DNA of 16,068 bases. Source: an uncultured Prevotella sp. (GTDB taxonomy: Bacteria > Bacteroidota > Bacteroidia > Bacteroidales > Bacteroidaceae). The notes under the pieces were generated by a model that saw only the letters and a program-made list of their open reading frames with translations, was not told where the DNA came from and did not search any database. Each line of letters begins with the position of its first letter. Within the stretch, counting starts at the first letter, position 1. Position numbers and translations under genes: made by a program. The stretch is taken from positions 1-16,068 of the forward strand of contig CALFIY010000038.1 of assembly GCA_937877595.1 (NCBI GenBank). Direction: 5' to 3'. Positions 1-8,089 of this stretch are shown in pieces.

Positions 1-372
1 GTTGAGCAGCACTGGACCCATGATAGTTCCCAGTCCGGCACAGGTGCCAAGGGCGATTGACTGTCCGAGGGCTACGCCGAGGTAACGCATGGACAGGCCG
101 AAGGTGAGGCCTCCTACGCCCCACAATACTCCGAAGAATATGGTCATCCACAGATTGAAAGATGGTGACTGCGCAAAGAGACCAAAGAGCGACTCACCGG
201 CAGGAACGGCCAGGAGTGCTCCCAGGAACGGCAGCACAAGCCACGCGAAGACACCCTGTACTATCCAATATGACTCCCATGACCAGTCCTTGATCTTGTT
301 GATGGGTACATAGCATGAGCTCTGACAGAAGGCACCGATTGCTATAATGAGTAGTCCGATTAAGATTTCCAT
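1..372 (-). CDS. rhaT: L-rhamnose/proton symporter RhaT, N-terminal part (cut by window edge)
   Basis: The first 124 residues, read from an ATG at 370-372, match the RhaT family, which imports L-rhamnose with protons across the inner membrane. The start MEILIGLLIIAIGAFCQSS and the following CYVPINKIKDWSWESYW are typical of RhaT. About four hydrophobic segments are visible (roughly residues 1-20, 36-60, 72-95 and 100-124), ending in the polar-glycine stretch GQSIALGTCAGLGTIMGP. The rest of the protein, normally about 340 residues, lies left of the window. It follows rhaA on the same strand with a 74-bp gap that contains a hairpin (395-422), so it is probably the distal part of the rhamnose operon, perhaps expressed at a different level. 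The family call is firm; the transported sugar is supported by the neighbours rhaA and rhaB. Confidence 0.93.
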   Translation of the reverse strand, partial: MEILIGLLIIAIGAFCQSSCYVPINKIKDWSWESYWIVQGVFAWLVLPFLGALLAVPAGESLFGLFAQSPSFNLWMTIFFGVLWGVGGLTFGLSMRYLGVALGQSIALGTCAGLGTIMGPVLLN

Positions 373-386
373 TATACTGTTTTAAT

Positions 387-422
387 GTAAAAACGGATGA
401 AGGAGCATAAACCCCTTCATCC
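387..422 (-). terminator. Terminator-like hairpin between rhaA and rhaT
   Basis: A perfect 9-bp inverted repeat, GGATGAAGG (395-403) and CCTTCATCC (414-422), encloses a 10-nt loop. On the minus strand it is followed by GTTTTTAC, a short T-run. It lies inside an apparently single operon, so it may be a partial terminator, an attenuator or an RNA-stability element rather than the operon's end. No TAnnTTTG promoter is visible between it and the rhaT start. Confidence 0.55.
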
Positions 423-446
423 TTTATTTCTTACCTAATAATGTTA

Positions 447-1700
447 TTAACGCTTAGAGGTAACGTCGGCAACATACTTGTCGATGTCTGCGATGAACTC
501 CTGTCCTACAGGCACGTTGTTGCGTACGCAGAACTCGTCATATACAGCCTGCCAAGGCATAGCTTTCTGCTCCTCGATGATGGCGAGAACCTTGTAGCCT
601 TCGCCTGCAAGCTCCAACTTGGAGATGGCCTCACGTGGCTCGAGCAGGGCGCGCAGCATGCACTTCTGTGCAGAGCGTGAACCGATGACGTAGGCTCCGA
701 TACGGTTGATAGAGCCGTCAAAGAAGTCCAGTCCGTAGTGTACGCGGTCGAGTGCGCCGGCACGTACTATCTCGAAGAAGAGGTCCTGTGTCGGGTCGTC
801 CATGATTGTTACGTGGTCGGAGTCCCAGCGTACAGGGCGTGATACGTGAAGCATGAGCTCCTTGAGGAATGGCAGCACGGCTGAAACCTTGTCGCCAGGC
901 ATCTCTGTTGGGTGATAGTGACCGGTGTCGATGGTGAGGATCTTGTCGTTGGCAGCGGCGTATGCAGTATAGAAGTCGTGAGAACCCACGGTGAATGACT
1001 CCAGACCAATGCCGAACACCTTACCTTCGATACAGTCCTTCATCATGGGCTGCTTCTTCTCGAATATCTCGTCGAGAGACTTCTTCAGCGTGTTACGATA
1101 GAGTGCATGGTTGACTGATACGTCCTTGCAGCCGTCGTGAACCCAGAGGTTCATGATACATGGGTCGCCCTGTGCCTCACCCATAGCGTTGGCTATGTCG
1201 CGGCAGCGCTTGGTGTGCTCAATCCAGAACTGACGGATGCCCTCATCTGGGTTGGACAGCGTGAGGCTGCCTGACTTTGGATGAGAGAATGAAGATGAGT
1301 TGAAGTCGAGCATAGTATCGTTCTCCTTCGCCCAGTCAATCCAAGACTGGAAATACTCTACCGTCACCTCGTCGCGGTCAACAACCTTGCCCTTGAAGTC
1401 GCCATAAATCTCGTGGAGATTAAGACGATGGTTGCCAGGGATGAGCGACTTTGCCTTGAGGATGTCCTGACGGAGTTCGTCGATGTTGCGTGCAGCGCCG
1501 GGGAAGTCACCCGTTGACTGTATGCCGCCAGACATGGCACCTGCCTGTACCTCGAAACCATGTACGTCGTCTGCCTGCCAGCAATGCAGGGAGAGATGGA
1601 AGTCCTGAAGCTGCTTCAGCACCTGCTCGGTATCAACACCAATTTCTGCGTAGCGAGCCTTCGCTACCTCATAAGCCTTTGAAATTAATTCTGTCTTCAT
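447..1700 (-). CDS. rhaA: L-rhamnose isomerase RhaA
   Basis: This 417-residue cytoplasmic enzyme converts L-rhamnose to L-rhamnulose, the first step of rhamnose catabolism. The length matches the family (E. coli RhaA is about 419 residues) and there is no signal peptide. Family landmarks are LSLHCWQADDVHGFE (36-50), LNLHEIYGDF (93-102) and the metal-site region: E234 in GLESF, D258 and H261 in TIDTGHYHP, D293/D295/H296 in RWDSDHV, and D325/D328 in LDFFDGS. These residues are acidic or histidine as the two-metal xylose-isomerase-like fold needs. The start at 1700 gives the canonical N-terminus MKTELISKAYEVAKARYAEIGVD. It lies between rhaB (58 bp upstream) and rhaT. Nothing looks damaged, and the assignment is secure. 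Confidence 0.97.
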   Translation of the reverse strand: MKTELISKAYEVAKARYAEIGVDTEQVLKQLQDFHLSLHCWQADDVHGFEVQAGAMSGGIQSTGDFPGAARNIDELRQDILKAKSLIPGNHRLNLHEIYGDFKGKVVDRDEVTVEYFQSWIDWAKENDTMLDFNSSSFSHPKSGSLTLSNPDEGIRQFWIEHTKRCRDIANAMGEAQGDPCIMNLWVHDGCKDVSVNHALYRNTLKKSLDEIFEKKQPMMKDCIEGKVFGIGLESFTVGSHDFYTAYAAANDKILTIDTGHYHPTEMPGDKVSAVLPFLKELMLHVSRPVRWDSDHVTIMDDPTQDLFFEIVRAGALDRVHYGLDFFDGSINRIGAYVIGSRSAQKCMLRALLEPREAISKLELAGEGYKVLAIIEEQKAMPWQAVYDEFCVRNNVPVGQEFIADIDKYVADVTSKR

Positions 1701-1758
1701 TTGTTTGTTAGTTTTTTTGTTTGTAAGATTGATTTAATGATATGTATGAAATATGTTT

Positions 1759-3237
1759 TTATTTCTTTGCCACGATTTCTTCAAACTTCTTGTATGCGGC
1801 ATCCCACTCCATCTTGTCAGTAGGCGTGAAGCGCTTCAGCTCAAGGCTGTTGGCAATGACGCGGCGCATGTCCCAGAGGTCCTTCACATCGCCGGAGGCT
1901 TTGGCCTGAACCATGATATTGCCGAGAGCGGTGCCCTCCTGCGGTCCTGCCAGCACTTTTATGCCGAGAGCGTTGGCTGTAAACTGCGTGAGATATTTGT
2001 TCAGCGAGCCTCCTCCGATGACGTGCAGCACATTGAGTTCAAAGTCTGCCATTTCCTTAAGCCATCCGAACACCTGGCGATAGCGCAGTGCTAAAGAGTC
2101 GAAAATGCAGCGGCATATCTCAGCAGGTGTTTCGGGCACGGCCTGTCCTGTTCTGCGGCAGAAGTCGCGTATTGCCTCTATCATGCTTGCAGGGTTGGCA
2201 AACACCTTGTCGTCTGGATTGATAATCGAGCGGAAAGGCTCTACCGTCATTGCCTGTCCCTGCAGTTCCGGATGGCTTAATTGGCGTACCTCTTCGGGCC
2301 ATTCCTTGCGGCATCGCTCATACAGCCACATGCCGCAGATGTTTTTCAGGAAGCGCGTGGTGCCTTCTATGCCGCCTTCGTTTGTGAAGTTCAGTTCGTA
2401 ACTGCGTTCGTTGATTATAGCGTGGCGTGTCTCGATGCCCATGAGGCTCCACGTACCGCTCGACAGATAGGCAAACTTCTCGTCCTTTGCCGGCACGGCA
2501 GCCACAGCCGATGCTGTGTCGTGGCCAGGCACTGCTATTACGGGCACTGCGCGTAGTCCTGTCATTTTCTGCACTTCCTCTGTCAGTGTGCCGATTTTCT
2601 CGCCCGGCTGTACCATTCTTCCGAAGTGTTGTCTCGTCAGTCCAACGCTCTCAAGCAGTTTTTCCGACAGGTCGCCAGTTTTCGGGTCGAGCATCTGCGA
2701 CGTTGACGCAACGGTATATTCGCAAACCACTTCGCCAGTGAGCATCCAACTCAGCGCATCGGGTATGAACATCACGTGCTTTGCGTTTTTCAGTGCGGTG
2801 TTGCCGTCTTTGCGCATGGCATACAGTTGGAAGAGCGAGTTAAAGTTCATAAACTGTATTCCTGTAATGTTGTAGACCGTCTTGCGGTCTGTCACATTTT
2901 CCAGGTATTCTTCCATTCTGCCAAAGGTGTGAGGGTCGCGGTAGGCCATAGGGTTGCGCAGGATGGCGTTGTCGTCGGCTACGAAAACGAAGTCGCAGCC
3001 CCAGGTGTCTATTCCTATGCTTGTTATTTCTATGCCGCGTTTGCCTACAACTTGCAGTCCGCGTATCATCTCGAAGTATAGTGCGTAGATATCCCAGTAG
3101 AAGTGGCCGCCGGTCTCTATCAGGTTATTTGGAAATCGTGTCAGTTCTTCCTGATGTAGTTTTCCGTCTGCCAGTGTGCCGAGGATGGTGCGTCCGCTTG
3201 TTGCACCAAGGTCAACGGCAAAAAAGTATTTTTTCAT
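1759..3237 (-). CDS. rhaB: Rhamnulokinase RhaB
   Basis: A 492-residue FGGY-family sugar kinase that phosphorylates L-rhamnulose to L-rhamnulose 1-phosphate with ATP in the cytoplasm. Visible motifs are the N-terminal phosphate-binding loop AVDLGATSGRTILG (7-20), the sugar-contacting IDTWGCDF (76-83), the probable catalytic base D240 in VPGHDTASAV, the SSGTWSLMG loop (259-267), and the C-terminal adenosine-site VIGGGSLNKYL and GPQEGTALGN. ATSGR and GIDTWGCDFV mark it as rhamnulokinase rather than xylulokinase or fuculokinase, and the adjacent isomerase agrees. Its start is only 15 bp after the GH28 stop, so the two are almost surely cotranscribed. The product would feed rhamnulose-1-phosphate aldolase, which is not in this window. 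Confidence 0.96.
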   Translation of the reverse strand: MKKYFFAVDLGATSGRTILGTLADGKLHQEELTRFPNNLIETGGHFYWDIYALYFEMIRGLQVVGKRGIEITSIGIDTWGCDFVFVADDNAILRNPMAYRDPHTFGRMEEYLENVTDRKTVYNITGIQFMNFNSLFQLYAMRKDGNTALKNAKHVMFIPDALSWMLTGEVVCEYTVASTSQMLDPKTGDLSEKLLESVGLTRQHFGRMVQPGEKIGTLTEEVQKMTGLRAVPVIAVPGHDTASAVAAVPAKDEKFAYLSSGTWSLMGIETRHAIINERSYELNFTNEGGIEGTTRFLKNICGMWLYERCRKEWPEEVRQLSHPELQGQAMTVEPFRSIINPDDKVFANPASMIEAIRDFCRRTGQAVPETPAEICRCIFDSLALRYRQVFGWLKEMADFELNVLHVIGGGSLNKYLTQFTANALGIKVLAGPQEGTALGNIMVQAKASGDVKDLWDMRRVIANSLELKRFTPTDKMEWDAAYKKFEEIVAKK

Positions 3238-3252
3238 AGTATTTGATTTTGG

Positions 3253-4557
3253 TTATTCTTTGAATGTTATCTCTTTACCGTCCGACGTGAAGTCGGTCAG
3301 TACGTATTTGTCCGACAGTTTTACGTTCCATGGTGTCTTAGTGCTTACATTGATATTGCTGAACGACACGTTGTTGCAGCGTGACAGCGGCATTTCCCTG
3401 TCGCCTGGCTTGAAGAATTGTGTCCACGGATAGATGTAAAGGAACGACGAACATTCGCCGGTGATGTTTTCCACGTGAATATATTCGTAGTGCTGCGGTG
3501 TGTCGGGGCGCATCTTCAGCCACAACACTCTGTTGGCGTTGTTGGCATGGCAGTTGCGCAGTATTATGTTGCGGTCGTGCAGCGACTCTGAACCCAGTGT
3601 CAGGCATCCGTGCACTCTGCCGTATCGGCAGTTCTGTATCAGTATTCGCTCGCAGTCTCCGTTTGTTGAGTCTTTGTCTGCCCATGTTCCTTTTCCGCCT
3701 TTCAGCACTACGGCATCATCGTTTACGTGCATGAAACAACTGTTTACCATTACGTCAGTGCAGGCATCGATGTCGATGGCGTCGGTCGAAGGGCCGCCTC
3801 GCTTGGGTTCTGGCGGAAAAATGTTCTCAGTTGGCGCATAGATATAGCAGCCGAGGTATCTCACGTGGCTCGACTTGTAGACGTGGTTTGTCCAGAAGGG
3901 AGAGTTGATAAGGTGAACGTCCTGGATTGTAACGTTCTTCGAGTTTGAAATATAGGTCAGTCGTGGGCGCTGCGCATCTTTGTTGGTACACTGGCGGTTC
4001 CATTGCCGTCTGATCCAGAATTCCTGCCAGTATTGCAGGCCGTTGCCGTCGATGGTGCCGCGGCCGCTGATGGTGAAGCCGTCCACGCCGTCGGCATTGA
4101 TAAGCGCCACAAAGTATTTACAAGTCTCGCCCTCTATGCGTGTGGTCTTTATGGGGAAGTCGATAATGCGGTCGCTGCCTTTCAGCGTGGCGCTCTCCTG
4201 CAGGTGCAGGTGCGTACCCTGTTTAAAAAAAAGAGCGCCGGTGAGGAATGTGCCGTTTGGCACCACCACCACACCGCCGCCTTCCCTGGCGCATCGGTCG
4301 ATAACCGCCTGTATCTTTTCTGTCTGGATTTTCGGGCTTCCTGCCACCACTCCGTAGTCTGTCAGCACATATTGTTTGCCCAGTGAGGCGACGTCAACCT
4401 TTGTCGTGTCTTCAAACCATTGGTCCATTGGTGTGCCATCGGGCCATAACTGTTGTTTCTGTGACTGCTTTTGTTTTTTCGCTGCCACGCCGTCACATGG
4501 AGCAACTGCCAGCAGCGTCGTCAGAACTGCCAGCAGGAAAAATCCAGATTTCTTCAT
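3253..4557 (-). CDS. Secreted glycoside hydrolase family 28 protein (polygalacturonase/rhamnogalacturonase-like)
   Basis: A 434-residue exported right-handed beta-helix hydrolase. A signal peptide is evident (MKKSGFFLLAVLTTLLAVAP, cleavage probably soon after, near VAA). The helix begins with YGVVAGSPKIQTEKIQAVID (68-87). GH28 catalytic landmarks are present in modified form: STD (257-259) for the usual NTD, NDD (279-281) for DD, VHG (315-317) for GHG, and LKM (347-349) for RIK. The three catalytic acids (D259, D280, D281), H316 and K348 are therefore all present. The family cuts galacturonic-acid-containing chains; variant motifs like these occur among exo-acting and rhamnogalacturonan-directed members. 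As first gene of a rhamnose operon, its likely substrate is rhamnogalacturonan or an oligosaccharide from it. That substrate is inferred from context. It is probably periplasmic. Confidence 0.9.
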   Translation of the reverse strand: MKKSGFFLLAVLTTLLAVAPCDGVAAKKQKQSQKQQLWPDGTPMDQWFEDTTKVDVASLGKQYVLTDYGVVAGSPKIQTEKIQAVIDRCAREGGGVVVVPNGTFLTGALFFKQGTHLHLQESATLKGSDRIIDFPIKTTRIEGETCKYFVALINADGVDGFTISGRGTIDGNGLQYWQEFWIRRQWNRQCTNKDAQRPRLTYISNSKNVTIQDVHLINSPFWTNHVYKSSHVRYLGCYIYAPTENIFPPEPKRGGPSTDAIDIDACTDVMVNSCFMHVNDDAVVLKGGKGTWADKDSTNGDCERILIQNCRYGRVHGCLTLGSESLHDRNIILRNCHANNANRVLWLKMRPDTPQHYEYIHVENITGECSSFLYIYPWTQFFKPGDREMPLSRCNNVSFSNINVSTKTPWNVKLSDKYVLTDFTSDGKEITFKE

Positions 4558-4609
4558 TATGTGTTGTTCGATATGGTTAGTCGCCGCGCTTTTGGCAGCG
4601 TTTATGCCG

Positions 4610-4642
4610 CAAAGTTAGTAATTATCGGCGAAACACAGCAAA
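4610..4642 (-). promoter_or_regulatory. Promoter of the GH28-rhaB-rhaA-rhaT operon
   Basis: On the minus strand a -33 element TTTG (4639-4642) and a -7 element TAACTTTG (4610-4617) are separated by 21 bp. This matches the Bacteroidetes sigma-ABfr consensus exactly. Transcription would start near 4603 and give a leader of about 45 nt before the GH28 ATG. Confidence 0.75.
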
Positions 4643-4693
4643 AAAATATTGAATTTATTATCGCTTTTGTTCTTACTTTTTGCTAATTTGTTC

Positions 4694-4701
4694 TATCTTT
4701 G
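4694..4701 (+). promoter_or_regulatory. -7 element of the GH2 gene promoter
   Basis: TATCTTTG fits the TAnnTTTG consensus and ends 20 bp before the GH2 ATG at 4722, implying a very short leader. The best upstream TTTG (4666-4669) sits 24 bp away, a little beyond the preferred 19-21 bp, so the -33 part is weak. That may point to activator dependence. It is divergent from the rhamnose operon promoter about 50 bp away, so one regulator could control both. Confidence 0.6.
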
Positions 4702-4721
4702 CACAGAAATAAATCGAAAAC

Positions 4722-7217
4722 ATGAAAAAGACCGTACTCCTCCTTACATTGGCATTGCACAGTGCATTTCTCTTCGCACAGCAGACAATCGACCTCAGTG
4801 GTGAATGGCTTCTGCGTCTTGACGGCCAGAAATCCACCAGCCGTGTTTTGCTGCCCGGCACCACTGACACTAATCGCAAGGGTATGCCTTTGCGCCAGAA
4901 GAATGAGACCACCCATCTCGCGCGCCTGTTTTCCTATCGCGGCAAGGCGTGGTACACGCGCGAAATAGATATTCCCAGGGCGTGGCAGCGCCGTCCCCTT
5001 GTCCTCACGCTTGAGCGCACCAAGCCCAGCAAACTCTTTATCGACGGCGTTCTCATCGATTCATGCAACAATATCTCCACCCCGCATCGCTACCAGTTGC
5101 GTCGCGGTCTTAAGGCAGGCCGCCATACCGTCATGCTGCTTATTGACAATGGCAGCGGCGTTCCTGAGCAACTCTATGCGTCGAGCCATGCCTATACGGA
5201 AGACACGCAGACCAACTGGAACGGCATTATCGGACAGATGACGCTCTCCCTCCAGCCGCGCAAGCGCGCTGCTGAGCGGCAGGTGGTTATGCGCCAGCCG
5301 TCCATCACCGTTCGCGACCGCCATTTCTACGATGCCCGTGGCCACAGGCTTTTCCTTCGCGGCAAGCACGATGCCTGCGTCTGGCCGCTCACAGGCCACT
5401 GCCCTATGGACGTCGAGTCCTGGCGCCAGTACTTTGCCACGTGCAGCGACTACGGCATCAATCATGTCCGCTTCCATTCCTGGTGTCCTCCAGAGGCTGC
5501 TTTCGCTGCTGCCGACGCGCTGGGCATTTACCTGCAGCCCGAACTTCCCTTCTGGGGCGACTTCAATGCCGGCGACTCCGTTCTCATGGCTTTTCTCCAC
5601 AAGGAGGGCGAGAATATCCTGCGCGAGTATGCCCACCATCCGTCGTTTGCTATGTTTGCGCTTGGCAACGAACTCTGGGGCTCGGTTGCTGAGATGAGCC
5701 GCTTCGTTGCCGACTTCAGGATTACAGCACCTTTTATATTATATACACTGGGCTCTAATTATTATCTTGGCTACGAGGGAGTCAAACAAGGCATGGACTA
5801 TTTCACCACATGCCGTGTCGGCGGCGAGGCGTGGGGCTCCTACGATACGCACACGCGCGGCTCTTTCTCCTTTGCCGATGCCAAGACTGGCGGCATGCTC
5901 AACAGCGAGCGCCCCAATACTGAGATGACCCTCGACGCCGGTTGCCGTCGCAGCAGCGTTCCCGTCATCAGCCACGAGACGGGCCAGTTCCAGATTTACC
6001 CCGATTACCATGAGATGCTGAAGTATACGGGAGTGCTCTACCCCTATAACATGCAGGAATTCCGTTCCCGTCTGGCAGAGGCAGGCATGGCCGACCAGGC
6101 CGCCGACTTCCACCGTGCGAGCGGGCTGTGGGCAGTCCAACTCTACAAGGCTGACATCGAACTCGACTTGCGTACGGAGTCGATGGATGGCTTCCAGTTG
6201 CTCGATTTGCAGGATTACCCGGGTCAGGGCTCAGCCTACGTCGGCGTGCTCGATGCTTTCATGCAGTCGAAGGGCCTTGTCAGCGAGCGCGAATGGCGTC
6301 AGTGGTGCAGCGACGTTGTTCCCCTTGCGCTCATGCCACGCTACGTTTATACCGCAGGCGACGAGCAGACCATCACACTCAAGATAGCCAACTATAGTGG
6401 CGGCTCGCTCAGCGGCCGTCAACTGCGCTGGGTGGTTGGCAACGAGGAGGGATTTCTCAGCATACCCGACGGCGAGGGCCTGCTCGTCGTCGGCGAGATC
6501 ACGTTCCATGCGCCGCAGGTGGAGCGTGCACAGCAGTTGCAACTTGCACTTGTTGTCGACGGCACGGAGCATCTTAACACCTATCCTTTGTGGGTCTATC
6601 CGCCCCACAAGGCTGAAGGCGAGGAGGGCAGCGTCATTGTCGTCGACCGCATGTCCGACGATGTTGCGCAGCAACTCACCGAGGGAGCCTCAGTGCTTTG
6701 GATGCCCGACACAACGGAATTCCGCGGCAATACCGTGCCTTGGCTCTTCCAGACCGACTACTGGAACTATCGCATGTTCCGCACCATCTGCAAGAACAAC
6801 GGCAAGACACCTTCGCCCGGCACTATGGGCATTCTTTGCGACCCGCGCCATCCTGTGTTCCGCCAGTTCCCCACCGAGATGCACACCAACTGGCAGTGGT
6901 ACGATGTCATTCGCGACTCGCGGCCCATCATTCTCGACAATCTCATAGTGTCCTATCGTCCTATAGTGCAGGTGATAGACAACGTAGAGCGTAACCACCG
7001 CCTCGGATTGCTCTTTGAGTTCCGCGTGGGCAAGGGCAAACTGATGATGTTTATGTCGCATCGCCGCAACGAACTCTACCACAGCATCCTCGAATACATG
7101 AATTCCGATGCCTTCCAGCCCACTTACGATATTATGCTCAGCGAACTCATCGATGCTCTTCGCCAGCCTGTCAGCGATGCACAACTTGAGGAACTCAACA
7201 ATATCTCCCCCTATTAA
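4722..7217 (+). CDS. Secreted GH2-type glycoside hydrolase (beta-galactosidase/glucuronidase-like)
   Basis: An 831-residue exported enzyme with signal peptide MKKTVLLLTLALHSAFLFA followed by Q. It has a jelly-roll sugar-binding domain (about 22-190; WYTREIDIP, LFIDGVLID), then a TIM barrel (about 200-500). The barrel begins GHRLFLRGKHDACVWPLTG and contains GINHVRFHSWCPPE and GIYLQPELPFWG. The acid/base is probably E317 in LGNELWG and the nucleophile E419 in VISHETGQF, about 100 residues apart as expected for clan GH-A. FQLLDLQDYPGQGSAYVG follows. An Ig-like domain (about 535-625) and a C-terminal alpha/beta domain (about 630-831, with HPVFRQFPTEMHTNWQWYD) complete it. The family removes terminal beta-linked galactose, glucuronate or similar sugars. 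Divergent pairing with the rhamnose operon suggests trimming of rhamnogalacturonan side chains; the exact sugar cannot be told from sequence. Confidence 0.85.
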   Translation: MKKTVLLLTLALHSAFLFAQQTIDLSGEWLLRLDGQKSTSRVLLPGTTDTNRKGMPLRQKNETTHLARLFSYRGKAWYTREIDIPRAWQRRPLVLTLERTKPSKLFIDGVLIDSCNNISTPHRYQLRRGLKAGRHTVMLLIDNGSGVPEQLYASSHAYTEDTQTNWNGIIGQMTLSLQPRKRAAERQVVMRQPSITVRDRHFYDARGHRLFLRGKHDACVWPLTGHCPMDVESWRQYFATCSDYGINHVRFHSWCPPEAAFAAADALGIYLQPELPFWGDFNAGDSVLMAFLHKEGENILREYAHHPSFAMFALGNELWGSVAEMSRFVADFRITAPFILYTLGSNYYLGYEGVKQGMDYFTTCRVGGEAWGSYDTHTRGSFSFADAKTGGMLNSERPNTEMTLDAGCRRSSVPVISHETGQFQIYPDYHEMLKYTGVLYPYNMQEFRSRLAEAGMADQAADFHRASGLWAVQLYKADIELDLRTESMDGFQLLDLQDYPGQGSAYVGVLDAFMQSKGLVSEREWRQWCSDVVPLALMPRYVYTAGDEQTITLKIANYSGGSLSGRQLRWVVGNEEGFLSIPDGEGLLVVGEITFHAPQVERAQQLQLALVVDGTEHLNTYPLWVYPPHKAEGEEGSVIVVDRMSDDVAQQLTEGASVLWMPDTTEFRGNTVPWLFQTDYWNYRMFRTICKNNGKTPSPGTMGILCDPRHPVFRQFPTEMHTNWQWYDVIRDSRPIILDNLIVSYRPIVQVIDNVERNHRLGLLFEFRVGKGKLMMFMSHRRNELYHSILEYMNSDAFQPTYDIMLSELIDALRQPVSDAQLEELNNISPY

Positions 7218-7289
7218 CGATATAATTTATAGTTTTTACGACCATCCTTTCGTTTTTTACGACAACCAAAACAACATAGAACAACTGTC

Positions 7290-7307
7290 AATGTTCAACG
7301 GTCAATG
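7290..7307 (+). repeat. 18-bp dispersed repeat, copy 1 (overlaps lpxH start codon)
   Basis: AATGTTCAACGGTCAATG occurs here and again at 9236-9253 with no mismatch. The final ATG of this copy is the start codon of lpxH. An 18-bp exact match between two intergenic sites 1.9 kb apart is unlikely by chance and suggests a small dispersed element. Confidence 0.6.
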
Positions 7308-8069
7308 AAAAGCGTTTATTTCCTCTCCGATGCTCACCTGGGCTCGCTTGCCATTCCCCACGGCCGTATGCAGGAGCGTCGGCTGGTGCGTTTTCTCGAT
7401 AGTATAAAGGAGAAGGCAGCCGCCATCTATCTGCTTGGCGACATGTTCGACTTCTGGTACGAATACCGCTACGTTGTACCGCGCGGCTACACACGTTTTC
7501 TCGGCAAGTTGTCGGAGTTGTGCGATGCCGGTGTCGAGGTGCATTTCTTCACGGGCAACCACGACATCTGGGCCTATGACTATCTCGAGCGCGAGTGCGG
7601 CGTTACCATCCACCGCCAGCCGCTCACCACCGAAATCTACGGCCATGAGTTTTTCCTTGCCCACGGCGACGGCCTGGGCGATACGAGTGCAGGATTTAAA
7701 ATTCTTCGCTGGATTTTCCACAACCGCGTTTGTCAGCGCCTCATGTCGGCTCTCCATCCTCGCTGGGGCATTGCCTTCGGTCTGAAGTGGGCTCGCCACA
7801 GTTACATCAAGCACAAGCAACTCCACGAAGATGTCTTCCAGGGCGAGGAGCGCGAGCCGTTGGTATGCTATGCGCGCAGTTATATCGAGAGCCATCCCGA
7901 CATCGACTACTTCCTTTTTGGCCATCGGCATATCGAACTCGACATGATGGTAAGCCGTAAGTCGCGCCTGATGATACTCGGCGACTGGATAAGCCGTTTC
8001 ACCTATGCCGTCTACGATGGTGAACACCTCTTCCTCGAGGAGTATGTAGAGGGAGAGAGCCAGCCCTGA
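7305..8069 (+). CDS. lpxH: UDP-2,3-diacylglucosamine diphosphatase LpxH
   Basis: A 254-residue calcineurin-like metallophosphoesterase that hydrolyses UDP-2,3-diacylglucosamine to lipid X and UMP during lipid A synthesis at the cytoplasmic face of the inner membrane. The five metal-site blocks are intact and in order: SDAHLG (D9, H11), LGDMFDFW (D46), TGNHD (N85), LAHGDG (H120) and FGHRH (H207, H209). The DMFDFWYEYRYVVPRGY block and the length separate LpxH-type enzymes from generic phosphoesterases. The ATG at 7305 starts directly at the expected N-terminus MKSVYFLSDAHLG; there is no Shine-Dalgarno, as is usual in this phylum. The 87-bp gap after the GH2 gene holds no clear terminator or promoter, so read-through is possible. 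It converges on the SufT-like gene 20 bp away. Confidence 0.93.
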   Translation: MKSVYFLSDAHLGSLAIPHGRMQERRLVRFLDSIKEKAAAIYLLGDMFDFWYEYRYVVPRGYTRFLGKLSELCDAGVEVHFFTGNHDIWAYDYLERECGVTIHRQPLTTEIYGHEFFLAHGDGLGDTSAGFKILRWIFHNRVCQRLMSALHPRWGIAFGLKWARHSYIKHKQLHEDVFQGEEREPLVCYARSYIESHPDIDYFLFGHRHIELDMMVSRKSRLMILGDWISRFTYAVYDGEHLFLEEYVEGESQP

Positions 8070-8089
8070 CGCCGGGGCGATTGCTACGG

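Noticed and set aside
7232..7266. Direct repeat GTTTTTACGAC / GTTTTTTACGAC after the GH2 gene
   Set aside because: Only two imperfect 11-12 bp AT-rich copies; no hairpin, promoter or terminator logic could be supported.
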